The position numbers were made by a program, and so were the translations under genes. Positions 53,731 through 62,326 of a DNA stretch of 64,000 nt are shown one piece after another. The notes beneath the pieces were generated by a model, which worked only from the letters and a program-made list of their open reading frames with translations, had not been told where the DNA came from and made no database searches. The stretch comes from Tenacibaculum aquimarinum (GTDB taxonomy: Bacteria > Bacteroidota > Bacteroidia > Flavobacteriales > Flavobacteriaceae): positions 1-64,000 of the forward strand of contig NZ_JAKGSC010000007.1 of NCBI RefSeq assembly GCF_022478115.1, written 5' to 3'. The first letter of the stretch is position 1, and every line of letters begins with the position of its first letter.

Positions 53731-53786
53731 AAAAGTTGAATTGTTTTGGGTAACTTGTTACACAATTCAATTCAACTTTTTTATTT
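53731..53786 (+). terminator. Terminator of the rpoBC operon
   Basis: A 13-bp perfect stem AAAAGTTGAATTG / CAATTCAACTTTT (53731-53743, 53768-53780) with an inner GTAAC/GTTAC hairpin in the loop and TTATTTT after it. Confidence 0.85.
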
Positions 53787-53848
53787 TAAAGCAGATAAAC
53801 AGGTGTGTAAACATACAATTACACGAATAAACAAATAAACATTTTATT

Positions 53849-54160
53849 ATGGCTGAAGACAAAAAACAAGACAATCAATTAAATATAGAATTACCACAAG
53901 AAATTGCAGAAGGAACTTATAGTAACTTAGCAATTATAAATCATTCTGTATCTGAGTTTATTGTAGATTTTATTAATATAATGCCAGGAGTTCCTAAGGC
54001 TAAAGTCAAATCTAGAATAATACTAACACCACAACATGCAAAACGTTTAGCCAAAGCTTTAGCTGAAAATGTACGTAAGTTTGAACAACAAAATGGTGAA
54101 ATTAAAGATTATGAACAACCTCCAATTCCAATGAATTTTGGACCTACTGGACAAGCTTAA
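53849..54160 (+). CDS. DUF3467-family protein
   Basis: 103 residues. LPQEIAEGTYSNLAIINHSV (20 residues, about 15-34), then SEFIVDFINIMPGVPKAKVK and RIILTPQHAKRLAKALAENV. It is a small soluble protein of a family common in Bacteroidetes, often beside rpoC. Function unknown; the constant neighbourhood suggests a link to transcription or translation, which is inference. It has its own terminator. Confidence 0.9.
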   Translation: MAEDKKQDNQLNIELPQEIAEGTYSNLAIINHSVSEFIVDFINIMPGVPKAKVKSRIILTPQHAKRLAKALAENVRKFEQQNGEIKDYEQPPIPMNFGPTGQA

Positions 54161-54179
54161 AAAAAATAGATATTAAATA

Positions 54180-54216
54180 TAAAAAATCCGCAACATTGTT
54201 TGTTGCGGATTTTTAT
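54180..54216. terminator. Bidirectional terminator
   Basis: ATCCGCAACA / TGTTGCGGAT (54186-54195, 54201-54210) flanked by A6 and T5. It separates the DUF3467 gene from the convergent DUF4369 gene. Confidence 0.88.
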
Positions 54217-54256
54217 GCTTAAATATATGTTATTCTAAACTTATTTTAGAATTTTC

Positions 54257-54961
54257 TTATTTAGTTTCATTAGCCTTTACTTCATTAATAAACTTTTGTA
54301 AACGTTTACCGTAATCAGAAGCCTTAACTTTAGGAGTAAGCGAGTTATTTATGGTGTCTAATAATCTAACATTAGCATCAAAAAGTTCTGTTAACGCTAA
54401 ATAAGGAGCAGCTTCACTGTCAGAATTGTTCTTAGCAAACTGCGCAGTAAATAAGAAACGTTTACGCATCATTCTTTTATAATCGTCTTCTAGTTGCTTT
54501 ATTTTATCCTCATCATTAACCTTTCTAGCTTCAAAATCTTGTTTTATAAAATCTAAACGCTGATTTTTGAAACGAGCATCTATTTTCTTAAATTCCTTGA
54601 TAATATCTTGATTTTTAGAACCGGTTACTTCTGGGTTAAAACCAAATTGTTCAATCTTATCATTAATAGTTATAGTTCCTTCTTCTCCAAAAAACATAAT
54701 TCGTTTTTCAGTTGTATTTCCATCAAAGGTTAAATAATACATTACTGGATCTTTAACATTATCAGATAATAAAAAAGTGTCGTCTCCTAATAATTTTACA
54801 GAATCTATAGAAACTAATACTGTATCATTCATTTTTTGAAGATATAACGTTCCTTTTTTTAATCCTTTAATTTGACCTTGAACAAGCATGTTTCCTTGTT
54901 TCTTGTTAGAACAAGAAAAAATTAAAACTGCTAAAGTTACTAATGCTACTATTTTTTTCAT
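54257..54961 (-). CDS. DUF4369-domain lipoprotein without thioredoxin domain
   Basis: 234 residues from the ATG at 54961; a TTG at 54985 would add eight residues in front of the signal peptide. The lipobox is VLIFSC (lipid on Cys about residue 17). The DUF4369 domain spans about 24-120, with VQGQIKGLKKGTLYLQKMND (20 residues). In Bacteroidetes this domain usually precedes a TlpA-like thioredoxin domain; here only a charged helical C-terminus follows and no CxxC is present. It lies 16 bp... beyond the DUF819 gene's stop in the same direction (start about 40 bp after it). Confidence 0.82.
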   Translation of the reverse strand: MKKIVALVTLAVLIFSCSNKKQGNMLVQGQIKGLKKGTLYLQKMNDTVLVSIDSVKLLGDDTFLLSDNVKDPVMYYLTFDGNTTEKRIMFFGEEGTITINDKIEQFGFNPEVTGSKNQDIIKEFKKIDARFKNQRLDFIKQDFEARKVNDEDKIKQLEDDYKRMMRKRFLFTAQFAKNNSDSEAAPYLALTELFDANVRLLDTINNSLTPKVKASDYGKRLQKFINEVKANETK

Positions 54962-55000
54962 TTGATATTTAATTTTCGATTGCAAATATGCGGATTTAGA

Positions 55001-56308
55001 TTATACTTTTGAAGCTATTTCCATTAAAATAGTACACAAAATTGCACCAACTGTACCAATTGCATAACCAAATACAGCAAGTAAAACTCCAACAGTTGCT
55101 AAAGATGGGTGAAATGCTTGTGCAACAATAGGAGCAGAAGCTGCACCACCAACGTTTGCTTGGCTACCAACTGCTAAGAAGAAATATGGTGCTTTAATTA
55201 ATTTTGCTACTAAAATTAGTAAACCTGCATGTATAGACATCCAAACTACACCAATTGCAATTAAACCAACATTGTCAAAAATCATGGTTAAATCCATTTT
55301 CATTCCAATAGAAGCAACTAATATGTAAATAAAAATACTACCCAATTTACTTGCGCCAGCGCCTTCATAATTCTTCGCTTTTGTAAATGATAAAATAATT
55401 GCTATAATAGTTGAAATACTTATCAACCAAAAGAAACCAGAACCTAAAAAGGTAAAGATGTTTCTCCATGTTTCCGATTGAATTTTTGCTACTAAACCGC
55501 TAAAGAAATCACTTAAAAATGCAGAAGAAAAATGCCCGAAACCAACAGTTCCGAATGCTATTGCTAGCATTATCATAAAATCGGTTAAAGTTGGATTTCT
55601 TTTAACACCTAGTGTAAATTTAGAAACCTTTTCTTTTAATTCTTCAATAGCAGAAGTATCTGCTTTTAACCATTTATTTATCTTGTCTTTTTTACCAATT
55701 CCTATCAATAAGATAGCCATCCAAACATTGGCTACAACAATATCTACAAATACCATTCCTCCGTATTTTTGAGGATTGTATTGGTAAATTTCCAACATTG
55801 CAGTTTGGTTTGCTCCACCGCCAATCCAACTTCCTGCCAACGTAGAAAGCCCACGCCAAACAGCATCAAAATCGGCTCCGCCAACTGTTTCTGGAGAGAA
55901 TATAGAAATTAATAATATTGCCAAAGGTCCTCCAATTATAATTCCTACAGTTCCTGTAAAAAACATAATTAAAGCTTTATTCCCTAGGTTAAAAATTGCT
56001 TTTAAATCGATGCTTAAGGTCATTAAAACTAAAGCAGCAGGTAATAAAAATCTACTTGCAACATAATATAATTGCGATTTTCCTTTTACAACTTCACCAG
56101 CAGCACTTGTTGTTTCCCATTCGGGGGAAATTATGCCTAAAGTTGTGAAGATTGCAGGAATAAAATACGCCATGAATAAGCCAGGAACTATTTTGTAAAA
56201 TTTAGGCCAAAATCCGTCAGTTTTACTTTCTGTATAAAATACGAACCCAAGAGAAATCATTAAAATTCCGAATACGATTGCATCATTTGTAAAAATAGGT
56301 GCTTCCAT
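55001..56308 (-). CDS. DUF819-family membrane protein
   Basis: 435 residues with about twelve membrane helices. Landmarks are RFLLPAALVLMTLSIDLKAI (20 residues, about 86-105), the GLSTLAGSWIGGGANQTAML segment (about 152-171) and the AVGSQANVGGAASAPIVAQA segment (about 382-401); two Gly-rich helices in inverted halves suggest a transporter. Substrate unknown. Upstream of the DUF4369 gene in one possible operon. Confidence 0.87.
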   Translation of the reverse strand: MEAPIFTNDAIVFGILMISLGFVFYTESKTDGFWPKFYKIVPGLFMAYFIPAIFTTLGIISPEWETTSAAGEVVKGKSQLYYVASRFLLPAALVLMTLSIDLKAIFNLGNKALIMFFTGTVGIIIGGPLAILLISIFSPETVGGADFDAVWRGLSTLAGSWIGGGANQTAMLEIYQYNPQKYGGMVFVDIVVANVWMAILLIGIGKKDKINKWLKADTSAIEELKEKVSKFTLGVKRNPTLTDFMIMLAIAFGTVGFGHFSSAFLSDFFSGLVAKIQSETWRNIFTFLGSGFFWLISISTIIAIILSFTKAKNYEGAGASKLGSIFIYILVASIGMKMDLTMIFDNVGLIAIGVVWMSIHAGLLILVAKLIKAPYFFLAVGSQANVGGAASAPIVAQAFHPSLATVGVLLAVFGYAIGTVGAILCTILMEIASKV

Positions 56309-56340
56309 GTATAATTGTTAGTTTTTGCTAAAGTATAAAA

Positions 56341-57006
56341 TTAATTCTTAGTCTTTTTTCTATGATCTGTACTAATAGCAATACCTAGTTGAATTCTGTT
56401 AAAATCGCCACCATTATTAACGCTTATTCTTTGATAACCAGCTTGTAATTTAACAATTTTAGAAAGCTTGTATTTTAAACCTGCTCCTAACCAATTTTGA
56501 TTGAAAGCTTCGCCATCGAAATCTAAAAATGTTTCGTTGTATAAATACGTAGACCATTTGTTGTCTAAAGGGTAGTTTAGTGCAATTTGATAACGTAAAA
56601 AATGACCAGTTTCAGAATTAAAAAAACGTTGTTCAGCTCTTAAACGATGAGCAAAACCTAAAGAATTTATGTTATGTTTTAGGTTGAAATCTTCATAAAT
56701 TCTGTGTTCATTTATGTTTCCTCCATCAAATCCAAAAGTACCGTCTGTGTTTAAATATGAATATCCTAAAGTGGCGCTCATGTTATTGTTTATTTTATAA
56801 TTAGCGCCTAAACGACCAATAAATTGCTGCATATCATCTCCAATTTCAAAAAAGCGAAAATGTGCCATCGTTTTTAAACTAAATTTATTTGAAACTTGGT
56901 GAGAACCATTATACATGTACCAAACACCCAATTCTTTTTCTGGGTTGTTTTGCGCAAAATTGTTTAAAGAAAATAAAATAATAAGGATAAAAAGTGCTTT
57001 TTTCAT
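56341..57006 (-). CDS. DUF2490-family outer-membrane protein
   Basis: 221 residues with an 18-residue signal peptide (ending LNNFAQ). The mature part consists of about ten alternating beta strands ending in an aromatic-rich C-terminus, the layout of a small outer-membrane barrel. LGVWYMYNGSHQVSNKFSLK (20 residues) opens the domain. Function unknown. The start of the DUF819 gene lies 33 bp after its stop, so cotranscription is likely. Confidence 0.82.
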   Translation of the reverse strand: MKKALFILIILFSLNNFAQNNPEKELGVWYMYNGSHQVSNKFSLKTMAHFRFFEIGDDMQQFIGRLGANYKINNNMSATLGYSYLNTDGTFGFDGGNINEHRIYEDFNLKHNINSLGFAHRLRAEQRFFNSETGHFLRYQIALNYPLDNKWSTYLYNETFLDFDGEAFNQNWLGAGLKYKLSKIVKLQAGYQRISVNNGGDFNRIQLGIAISTDHRKKTKN

Positions 57007-57032
57007 TGCTATAGGCTATTTGTTATATTTAA

Positions 57033-57061
57033 AATCTCCCACCATAGATAGGTAGGAGATT
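57033..57061 (-). terminator. Hairpin after the BNR-repeat gene
   Basis: AATCTCC / GGAGATT (57033-57039, 57055-57061) with additional ACC/GGT pairing inside. On the minus strand TTTAAATAT follows. It lies 30 bp beyond the stop of the 57090-60278 gene. Confidence 0.6.
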
Positions 57062-57089
57062 GTTAATTTTAATTACGATTCAAAAATAA

Positions 57090-60000
57090 TTAATTTTTAG
57101 AAAAAGTAGTTATTTTTTTAAAAGGAGAAATATCAATCTTTTCAACTAGTGATTTATATTTAGCCCATTCATCTGTATAGAAAGCATTTGTTTTTTCAAT
57201 TCCTTCTTGGAAAGATTCTTTAAATTGATTTAACAATACAGTTTCTGTATTAGTTTGTTCTCCAAAACGAGAACGAATATATCTACTTGCTTGCCCAAAA
57301 CGTTGATTTACGGTAATTTCAGGATTTCTTGTAATTCCTTGTCGTTTATCAATTGTGCCTAAATACATTGCTATTAAACTATCAATTTTTTTAATAATAT
57401 CTTTTGAAGATTTTATTTCATCTTTATACTTTTCTTTATCCTCTTTTGTAAACTCTGATTTTAAAGAAGTTGCAGTATTTTTACTTTCTACCAATTGCTT
57501 TACAACGTTTGCAATTTTTTGTTGATAGGTTTCCAATTCTTTACTGGCATCATATTTTTGATTAATAGCCGCTTCAGAAATTTGCAATCTTGGATCAAAT
57601 TCAACTTTAATGTTTTGCTCAGAAACAACATCACCAAATGTCATTTTTAGTTTGTAAGTTCCAGGTTTAACTGAAACTCCACCTGGTTCTCTAGTTTGTT
57701 TTCTAATTCTTCTTGAAGCTCTTGCAACTCCCTTTTCTCTTAAATACCAAGTTGTTTTATGAAGACCATTTTCTTTTGGAGTTTTAAACTTTAAAGTTCT
57801 GATTTTACGAGCTCCATCAAAAATTTCTAATTTTATAGAATCGAATTTGATAACATTTTTTGAATTCTCTTCTTTGTCTTTCGTCTTTTCTCTTTTCTCT
57901 AAACTCTTTTTAGGTTTATTAATGTAGTAAGAAATTTGAGCACCTCGTTTTCTGTTTTCACCTTGATACATTGCATCTGCACCAAATCTGCTTCCTGTAG
58001 GTTGTTGATTAGCCGCTTGATAAGCAGTTGGAGGAGCAAATAATGTTAGCTTTTGATTCGTAACATTGTTTTTTGCAATTTCACGTAAAGGTCTTATATC
58101 ATCTAAAACCCATGCAGCTCTACCAAAAGTTCCAATTACTAAATCTTGTTCACGAGGATGAATAACTAAATCTTTTACGGGAACTGTAGGAAATCCGTTG
58201 GTCCATTTTGTCCATTTTTGTCCTGCGTTTATGGAAATATACAATCCATCGTCAGTTCCTAAGAACAATAAATTAGCGTTTTCTGGATCTTCGATAATAC
58301 ATTGCGTAAAACCTTCAACATCATTTTTATCAACAATTCGCTCCCAAGTTTGTCCATAGTTTTTAGTTCTATACGCATAAGGTTCGTAGTTAAAACGTCT
58401 ATAATCATTGGCAACTAAAAGCGCTTCTCCTTTATTTTTATTGGAAGCTTTTATTTGCGTAATCCAAGAATTTTCTGGTAAGCCTCTTAAATTCTTAGCA
58501 ACATTTGTCCAACTAGCACCACCATTTTTGGTTATATGAACTTGCCCGTCATCTGTAGCTGCCCACAACACATCTTTTTCTAAAGGAGTTGGTTCAATTA
58601 CTAAAATTGTACAGTGATTTTCTGCGCCAGTTGCATCCATAGTTAAACCACCACTTTCGGCTTGTTTTAACTTTTCAGGATTGTTGGTAGATAAATCGGG
58701 AGAAATAACGTTCCAAGTTAATCCTTTATCTGTTGATTTATGGACAAATTGACTTCCGAAGTATAAGGTTGAATTATCAAAAGGATCAATATTTATGGCT
58801 GAATTCCAGTTGAAACGTAATTTTACATTTGGATCTTTATGCGTTGGTTTTACGCCGTAATTATTTCCTGTAATATGATCATATCTTGAAACAGAACCTT
58901 GTTGACTCATTGTCCAACCATAACGAGAATCATCTTTATCTGGAACAACATCAAAACCGTCTCCAAAACTAATTTCTTGCCAATAAGAATTTCTAATTCC
59001 TTGTGCTTTCCAAACATACGCTGGACCACGCCAAGAACCGTTGTCTTGCATTCCACCATAAACATTATATGGAAACTCATTATCAACATTTATATGATAA
59101 AATTGTGCAACAGGAATATTACCAATAAAACGCCAAGTTTTACCACCATCTTTGGTAATGTTTAAACCTCCGTCGTTTCCATCAATCATAAATTTTCCAT
59201 TTGTTGGATGAATCCACCAAGCATGATGATCGGGATGAATTCCATTGTCTACACCATAAGCAGGCATTAATTGTTTGAATGATTTTCCGCCATCTTGAGA
59301 CACATTTACGTATGTAAAAACGGTATATAATCTATTCTCATTTGTTGGATCTACATAAATTTCTGAATAATAAAATGGACGATTTCCAATACCAGGTTTA
59401 TCGTTTATTTTTTTCCATTTAAATCCGCCATCTTCACTTTTGTATAATGCATTCTTTTTTGCTTCCACTAAAGCATAAATTACATCAGGATTATTGGGCG
59501 CAATTGCAACACCAATTCTTCCTAATTCTCCTTTTGGAAATCCTTCTTTGTCCGTTACTTTTTTCCAGTTTTCTCCTCCGTCATGTGTAATGTATAAACC
59601 ACTTCCTTTTCCTCCAGAATTAAAAAACCAAGGATCGCGTTTGTGTTCCCACATGGCAACTATTAATTTATTAGGATTTGAAGGATCCATAATTAAATCG
59701 GCAGCACCTGTTTTTATATTGTTGAATAAAATTTGTTTCCAAGATTTTCCGCCATCATTAGTTTTGTAAACACCTCTTTCTTGGTGTTCTCCCCAAGGAG
59801 AACCAATTGCGCCAACATAAACGATATCTGGATTTGTTGGATGAATGATTACACGATGAATATGACGTGTTTTTTCCAAGCCCATAGATTTCCAGGTTTT
59901 ACCAGCGTCCAAAGATTTGTAAATACCAAAACCACCATTTAAACTATTTCTTGGGTTTCCTTCTCCAGTTCCTGCCCAAATTACACTTGGGTTAGATTGT

Positions 60001-60278
60001 TGAATTGCAACTGCACCGATTGAAGCAGTTAATTCTTTTTCGAAAATTGGTTCCCATTTTATTCCGCCAGAAGTAGATTTCCAAATTCCACCAGAAGCGG
60101 TACCAACGTACATTATTTCTGGGTTAGATTCTACAACATCAATAGATGTAACACGACCCGACATTCCGCCAGGACCAATGTTTCTTGGTTTCATGTTTTT
60201 TACTAAATCCATTGAAAACTCTTGTGAAAAGAGTAGCGTAGTAGTGCATAAAAAAAGTAGCGTAAATAGTTTTTTCAT
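57090..60278 (-). CDS. Large secreted BNR/VPS10-type repeat protein
   Basis: 1062 residues with an 18-residue signal peptide (ending LLFSQ). About 25-760 hold two seven-to-ten-bladed propellers of BNR/Asp-box repeats, visible as IWKSTSGGIKW, VYKTNDGGKSW, LYITHDGGENW, LYKSEDGGFKW and HITKNGGASW. The C-terminal 300 residues contain a FlgD-like beta segment (DGARKIRTLKFKTPKENGLH, 20 residues) and coiled-coil helices. Related proteins are annotated as glycosyl hydrolases or sortilin-like, but no catalytic residues can be pointed out, so a hydrolase function is unproven. Confidence 0.88.
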   Translation of the reverse strand: MKKLFTLLFLCTTTLLFSQEFSMDLVKNMKPRNIGPGGMSGRVTSIDVVESNPEIMYVGTASGGIWKSTSGGIKWEPIFEKELTASIGAVAIQQSNPSVIWAGTGEGNPRNSLNGGFGIYKSLDAGKTWKSMGLEKTRHIHRVIIHPTNPDIVYVGAIGSPWGEHQERGVYKTNDGGKSWKQILFNNIKTGAADLIMDPSNPNKLIVAMWEHKRDPWFFNSGGKGSGLYITHDGGENWKKVTDKEGFPKGELGRIGVAIAPNNPDVIYALVEAKKNALYKSEDGGFKWKKINDKPGIGNRPFYYSEIYVDPTNENRLYTVFTYVNVSQDGGKSFKQLMPAYGVDNGIHPDHHAWWIHPTNGKFMIDGNDGGLNITKDGGKTWRFIGNIPVAQFYHINVDNEFPYNVYGGMQDNGSWRGPAYVWKAQGIRNSYWQEISFGDGFDVVPDKDDSRYGWTMSQQGSVSRYDHITGNNYGVKPTHKDPNVKLRFNWNSAINIDPFDNSTLYFGSQFVHKSTDKGLTWNVISPDLSTNNPEKLKQAESGGLTMDATGAENHCTILVIEPTPLEKDVLWAATDDGQVHITKNGGASWTNVAKNLRGLPENSWITQIKASNKNKGEALLVANDYRRFNYEPYAYRTKNYGQTWERIVDKNDVEGFTQCIIEDPENANLLFLGTDDGLYISINAGQKWTKWTNGFPTVPVKDLVIHPREQDLVIGTFGRAAWVLDDIRPLREIAKNNVTNQKLTLFAPPTAYQAANQQPTGSRFGADAMYQGENRKRGAQISYYINKPKKSLEKREKTKDKEENSKNVIKFDSIKLEIFDGARKIRTLKFKTPKENGLHKTTWYLREKGVARASRRIRKQTREPGGVSVKPGTYKLKMTFGDVVSEQNIKVEFDPRLQISEAAINQKYDASKELETYQQKIANVVKQLVESKNTATSLKSEFTKEDKEKYKDEIKSSKDIIKKIDSLIAMYLGTIDKRQGITRNPEITVNQRFGQASRYIRSRFGEQTNTETVLLNQFKESFQEGIEKTNAFYTDEWAKYKSLVEKIDISPFKKITTFSKN

Positions 60279-60484
60279 TGTTTGTATTTTGTTGAATTAA
60301 GTTTGATGGCAACAAGATACAAAATAGAAAACGCTCCATATAAATTGAACGTTTTTTTAACAGAAAATCAGATTTATTTTTATGAATACTTCAAATGTTT
60401 GACGCTCGCTTCAAGTTCTATATCGGAGAATATTGAATAAGAGTTTAGTTTATTGAAGTAGGATTTTTGCTTGTAAATACGCCT

Positions 60485-60568
60485 GCGTTAGCGATTGAAG
60501 TGGCATCCTTTTTTGTTTTTTTACAAAAAAGATATAACGGAAAGCGCGACCTGAAAGGTAACGCCAAA
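60485..60568 (-). repeat. Dispersed palindromic element, copy 3
   Basis: On the minus strand it starts TTTGGCGTTACC, has a CCTTTCAGG hairpin, GGTCGCGCTTTCC, ATATCTTTTTT, AAAAAAGGATGCC and ends CAATCGCTAACGC. It begins 6 bp after the stop of the RHH gene, in that gene's direction. It is the shortest and cleanest copy. The rest of the 296-bp gap 60279-60574 (60341-60484) is AT-rich without a clear signal. Confidence 0.8.
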
Positions 60569-60574
60569 AAAATA

Positions 60575-60736
60575 TTATTCTTTCTTTTTAGGTTCTCTTT
60601 TTGCGTCTTTAAGTGCTTGCATTAACATCCATTCTATTTGTCCGTTTGTGGAACGAAACTCGTCTGCAGCCCATTTTTCAATAGCTTTTATCATGTCTTC
60701 ATTTACTCGCAACGCGAAAGCTTTCTTCTTTGCCAT
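60575..60736 (-). CDS. Arc-type ribbon-helix-helix DNA-binding protein
   Basis: 53 residues, too short for routine calling. KKAFALRVNEDMIKAIEKWA (20 residues, about 4-23) holds the DNA-contacting strand and first helix, and the FRSTNGQIEWMLMQAL segment (about 27-42) the second helix; the fold is the Arc/MetJ type, which binds DNA as a dimer. It starts 1 bp after the stop of the hydrolase gene, as the last member of the SPFH operon. It may regulate that operon or be an antitoxin-like protein; no toxin is adjacent. Confidence 0.9.
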   Translation of the reverse strand: MAKKKAFALRVNEDMIKAIEKWAADEFRSTNGQIEWMLMQALKDAKREPKKKE

Positions 60737-60737
60737 T

Positions 60738-61646
60738 TTATTTTTTTACAAAGGTTACAACGGTTTTTATTAGTGTTGTTGATAATGGAAAATCTGCCGA
60801 ATAATACGATTTTAAATTGTCTTGGTCTTTTTGAATGTCTTTTAAAACGTGATTCATGTTTTTAATTAGTACTAATTTAGAACTTGGATTTGCATTGTGC
60901 AAATTTTCGGCATCTTTTACAGGAACTTGCAAATCTTTTGTTCCGTTTAAAATTAATATTGGTAGTGTTATTTTTTTAATTTCGTCTGTTGGGTTTATAC
61001 TAATCCAAGATCTTAAGAAAGGTAAATTTTGCTTGGAAAACATACCAGCTAACATTGGATTTACTTCTTTAATTGTACCAGTTTCCATCAATTCTTTTAA
61101 ATGACTTTTTACAGATTGCCCCAAAACAGGATTTTGAGCAGATAATTGTCTTACTAATGTTTTATCGATAGTTTCTCCTGCACCAGCTAACGAAATGTAT
61201 TTGTCTGTTTTTTCTGAGGCTAACATGGCAATTAATGAACCTTGACTGTGCCCAACTAAAATAATTTCTGAGAATCTGTTATCTTTTTTAAAGTGATTAA
61301 TAACGGTTTTTGCGTCTAAAACAAAGTCGTTAAATAAGACGCCTTGTTTTAGGAAAACAATATTATTTTTATTGGCAGTTCTTTTATCGTAACTAAAAAA
61401 GGCAATTTTATTTGCATTTATACTATCTCTAAATTGTTTTATGTATTGTGGTGTATTTCCGTTTCTGTCAACACCGCCTGAACCGTGAATCCAAATTAAT
61501 AATGGTGTTTTTTCTTCGGAAAAACTTAAAGTTCCTGGTAATTCTACACCTTCGTTTTTTATGAGAATTTCTTCACTTTTTACCTGTGCAAATGAAGTTG
61601 TAAATCCAATTAAAATTACTATTAAATATGTTATTAGTCGTATCAT
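60738..61646 (-). CDS. Secreted alpha/beta hydrolase
   Basis: 302 residues with a signal peptide (about 1-20, ending TTSFAQ). The oxyanion segment LLIWIHGSGGVDRNG (about 49-63) and nucleophile elbow ILVGHSQGSLIAML (Ser about 133) are clear. Asp is in LILNGTKDLQVPVKD (about 232-246) and His in IKNMNHVLKDI (about 262-272), completing the triad. It is an esterase or peptidase of unknown substrate acting in the periplasm. Its ATG overlaps the stop of the upstream PH-like gene by 1 bp. Confidence 0.87.
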   Translation of the reverse strand: MIRLITYLIVILIGFTTSFAQVKSEEILIKNEGVELPGTLSFSEEKTPLLIWIHGSGGVDRNGNTPQYIKQFRDSINANKIAFFSYDKRTANKNNIVFLKQGVLFNDFVLDAKTVINHFKKDNRFSEIILVGHSQGSLIAMLASEKTDKYISLAGAGETIDKTLVRQLSAQNPVLGQSVKSHLKELMETGTIKEVNPMLAGMFSKQNLPFLRSWISINPTDEIKKITLPILILNGTKDLQVPVKDAENLHNANPSSKLVLIKNMNHVLKDIQKDQDNLKSYYSADFPLSTTLIKTVVTFVKK

Positions 61647-62149
61647 TATGCGATAATTTTATTTTGATATTTTTTTAAAACTAAATTTACTTGGTTTTCT
61701 TTTTGTGTACCAATTAATAATTTTTTACCATTTTTTAATTCCAGTTGAATACCAACATCTCCAGAAACATTTATTGCAGTGCCTTTAGATTTATTCCAAA
61801 AAGCGCCACCTTTTAATCCCCAACCGCCATATTCTGAAATAGGATCGTAGGTTCTAACATGAGCTTTTTCAATTTCTGACCAAGTTATTTTTCTCATTGA
61901 AAAATGAAACGGAAAAAATTGATAGTGAATTCCTTTTTCGTCAATTCTGGTTGTTAGTTTAAAGAAGAAAATAAAAGATACTGAAAGTAATATTCCGGCT
62001 ATTGTAAACACAAACTCATTGGTTGTCATAGTTGAATTATCTTCCAAATATGTATTTATAATAATTGCCATTGGTACAATAATACTTACCGCTAATAATA
62101 CAATTAGCCAAGTTTGAATAAAACGTTGTTCTTCTTTAAAAACGTTCAT
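61646..62149 (-). CDS. Membrane protein with PH-like domain
   Basis: 167 residues from the ATG at 62149; the open frame's earlier ATG lies inside the DUF4177 gene and is rejected. Two membrane helices (about 12-33 and 44-64) are followed by a beta-rich domain with ITWSEIEKAHVRTYDPISEY (20 residues, about 88-107) and WGLKGGAFWNKSKGTAINVS. This two-span plus PH-like layout resembles the cassette A cargo, without clear sequence identity. Function unknown. One bp after DUF4177 and overlapping the hydrolase gene. Confidence 0.78.
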   Translation of the reverse strand: MNVFKEEQRFIQTWLIVLLAVSIIVPMAIIINTYLEDNSTMTTNEFVFTIAGILLSVSFIFFFKLTTRIDEKGIHYQFFPFHFSMRKITWSEIEKAHVRTYDPISEYGGWGLKGGAFWNKSKGTAINVSGDVGIQLELKNGKKLLIGTQKENQVNLVLKKYQNKIIA

Positions 62150-62150
62150 T

Positions 62151-62309
62151 TTATCTGTTTTTGTTTCTCTCCAAAACAATAGCATTCCAGTTTTGCGGCA
62201 TTTCTTTTAAAACCCAACCTTCTCTTGCATATTGATTTAATAAGTCTTCAAATTTTTCAATCCTATTTCTCAAACCTAATTTTAAGGTAACTACTTTATA
62301 TTCTTTCAT
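62151..62309 (-). CDS. DUF4177-like small protein
   Basis: 52 residues. KEYKVVTLKLGLRNRIEKFE (20 residues, about 2-21), LLNQYAREGWVLKEM and NAIVLERNK form a strand-helix-strand-strand unit, the DUF4177 pattern. Too short for routine calling. It begins 17 bp after the SPFH stop and ends 1 bp before the PH-like gene, so it is part of the operon. Function unknown. Confidence 0.85.
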   Translation of the reverse strand: MKEYKVVTLKLGLRNRIEKFEDLLNQYAREGWVLKEMPQNWNAIVLERNKNR

Positions 62310-62326
62310 AATTGAATTGATTTTTT

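Noticed and set aside
54232..54252. ATTCTAAA-N5-TTTAGAAT as a second iron-control palindrome
   Set aside because: The arms are in the opposite order to the heme-locus motif, the spacer is 5, and it lies at the 3' end of the DUF4369 gene; it is more likely a 3' hairpin.
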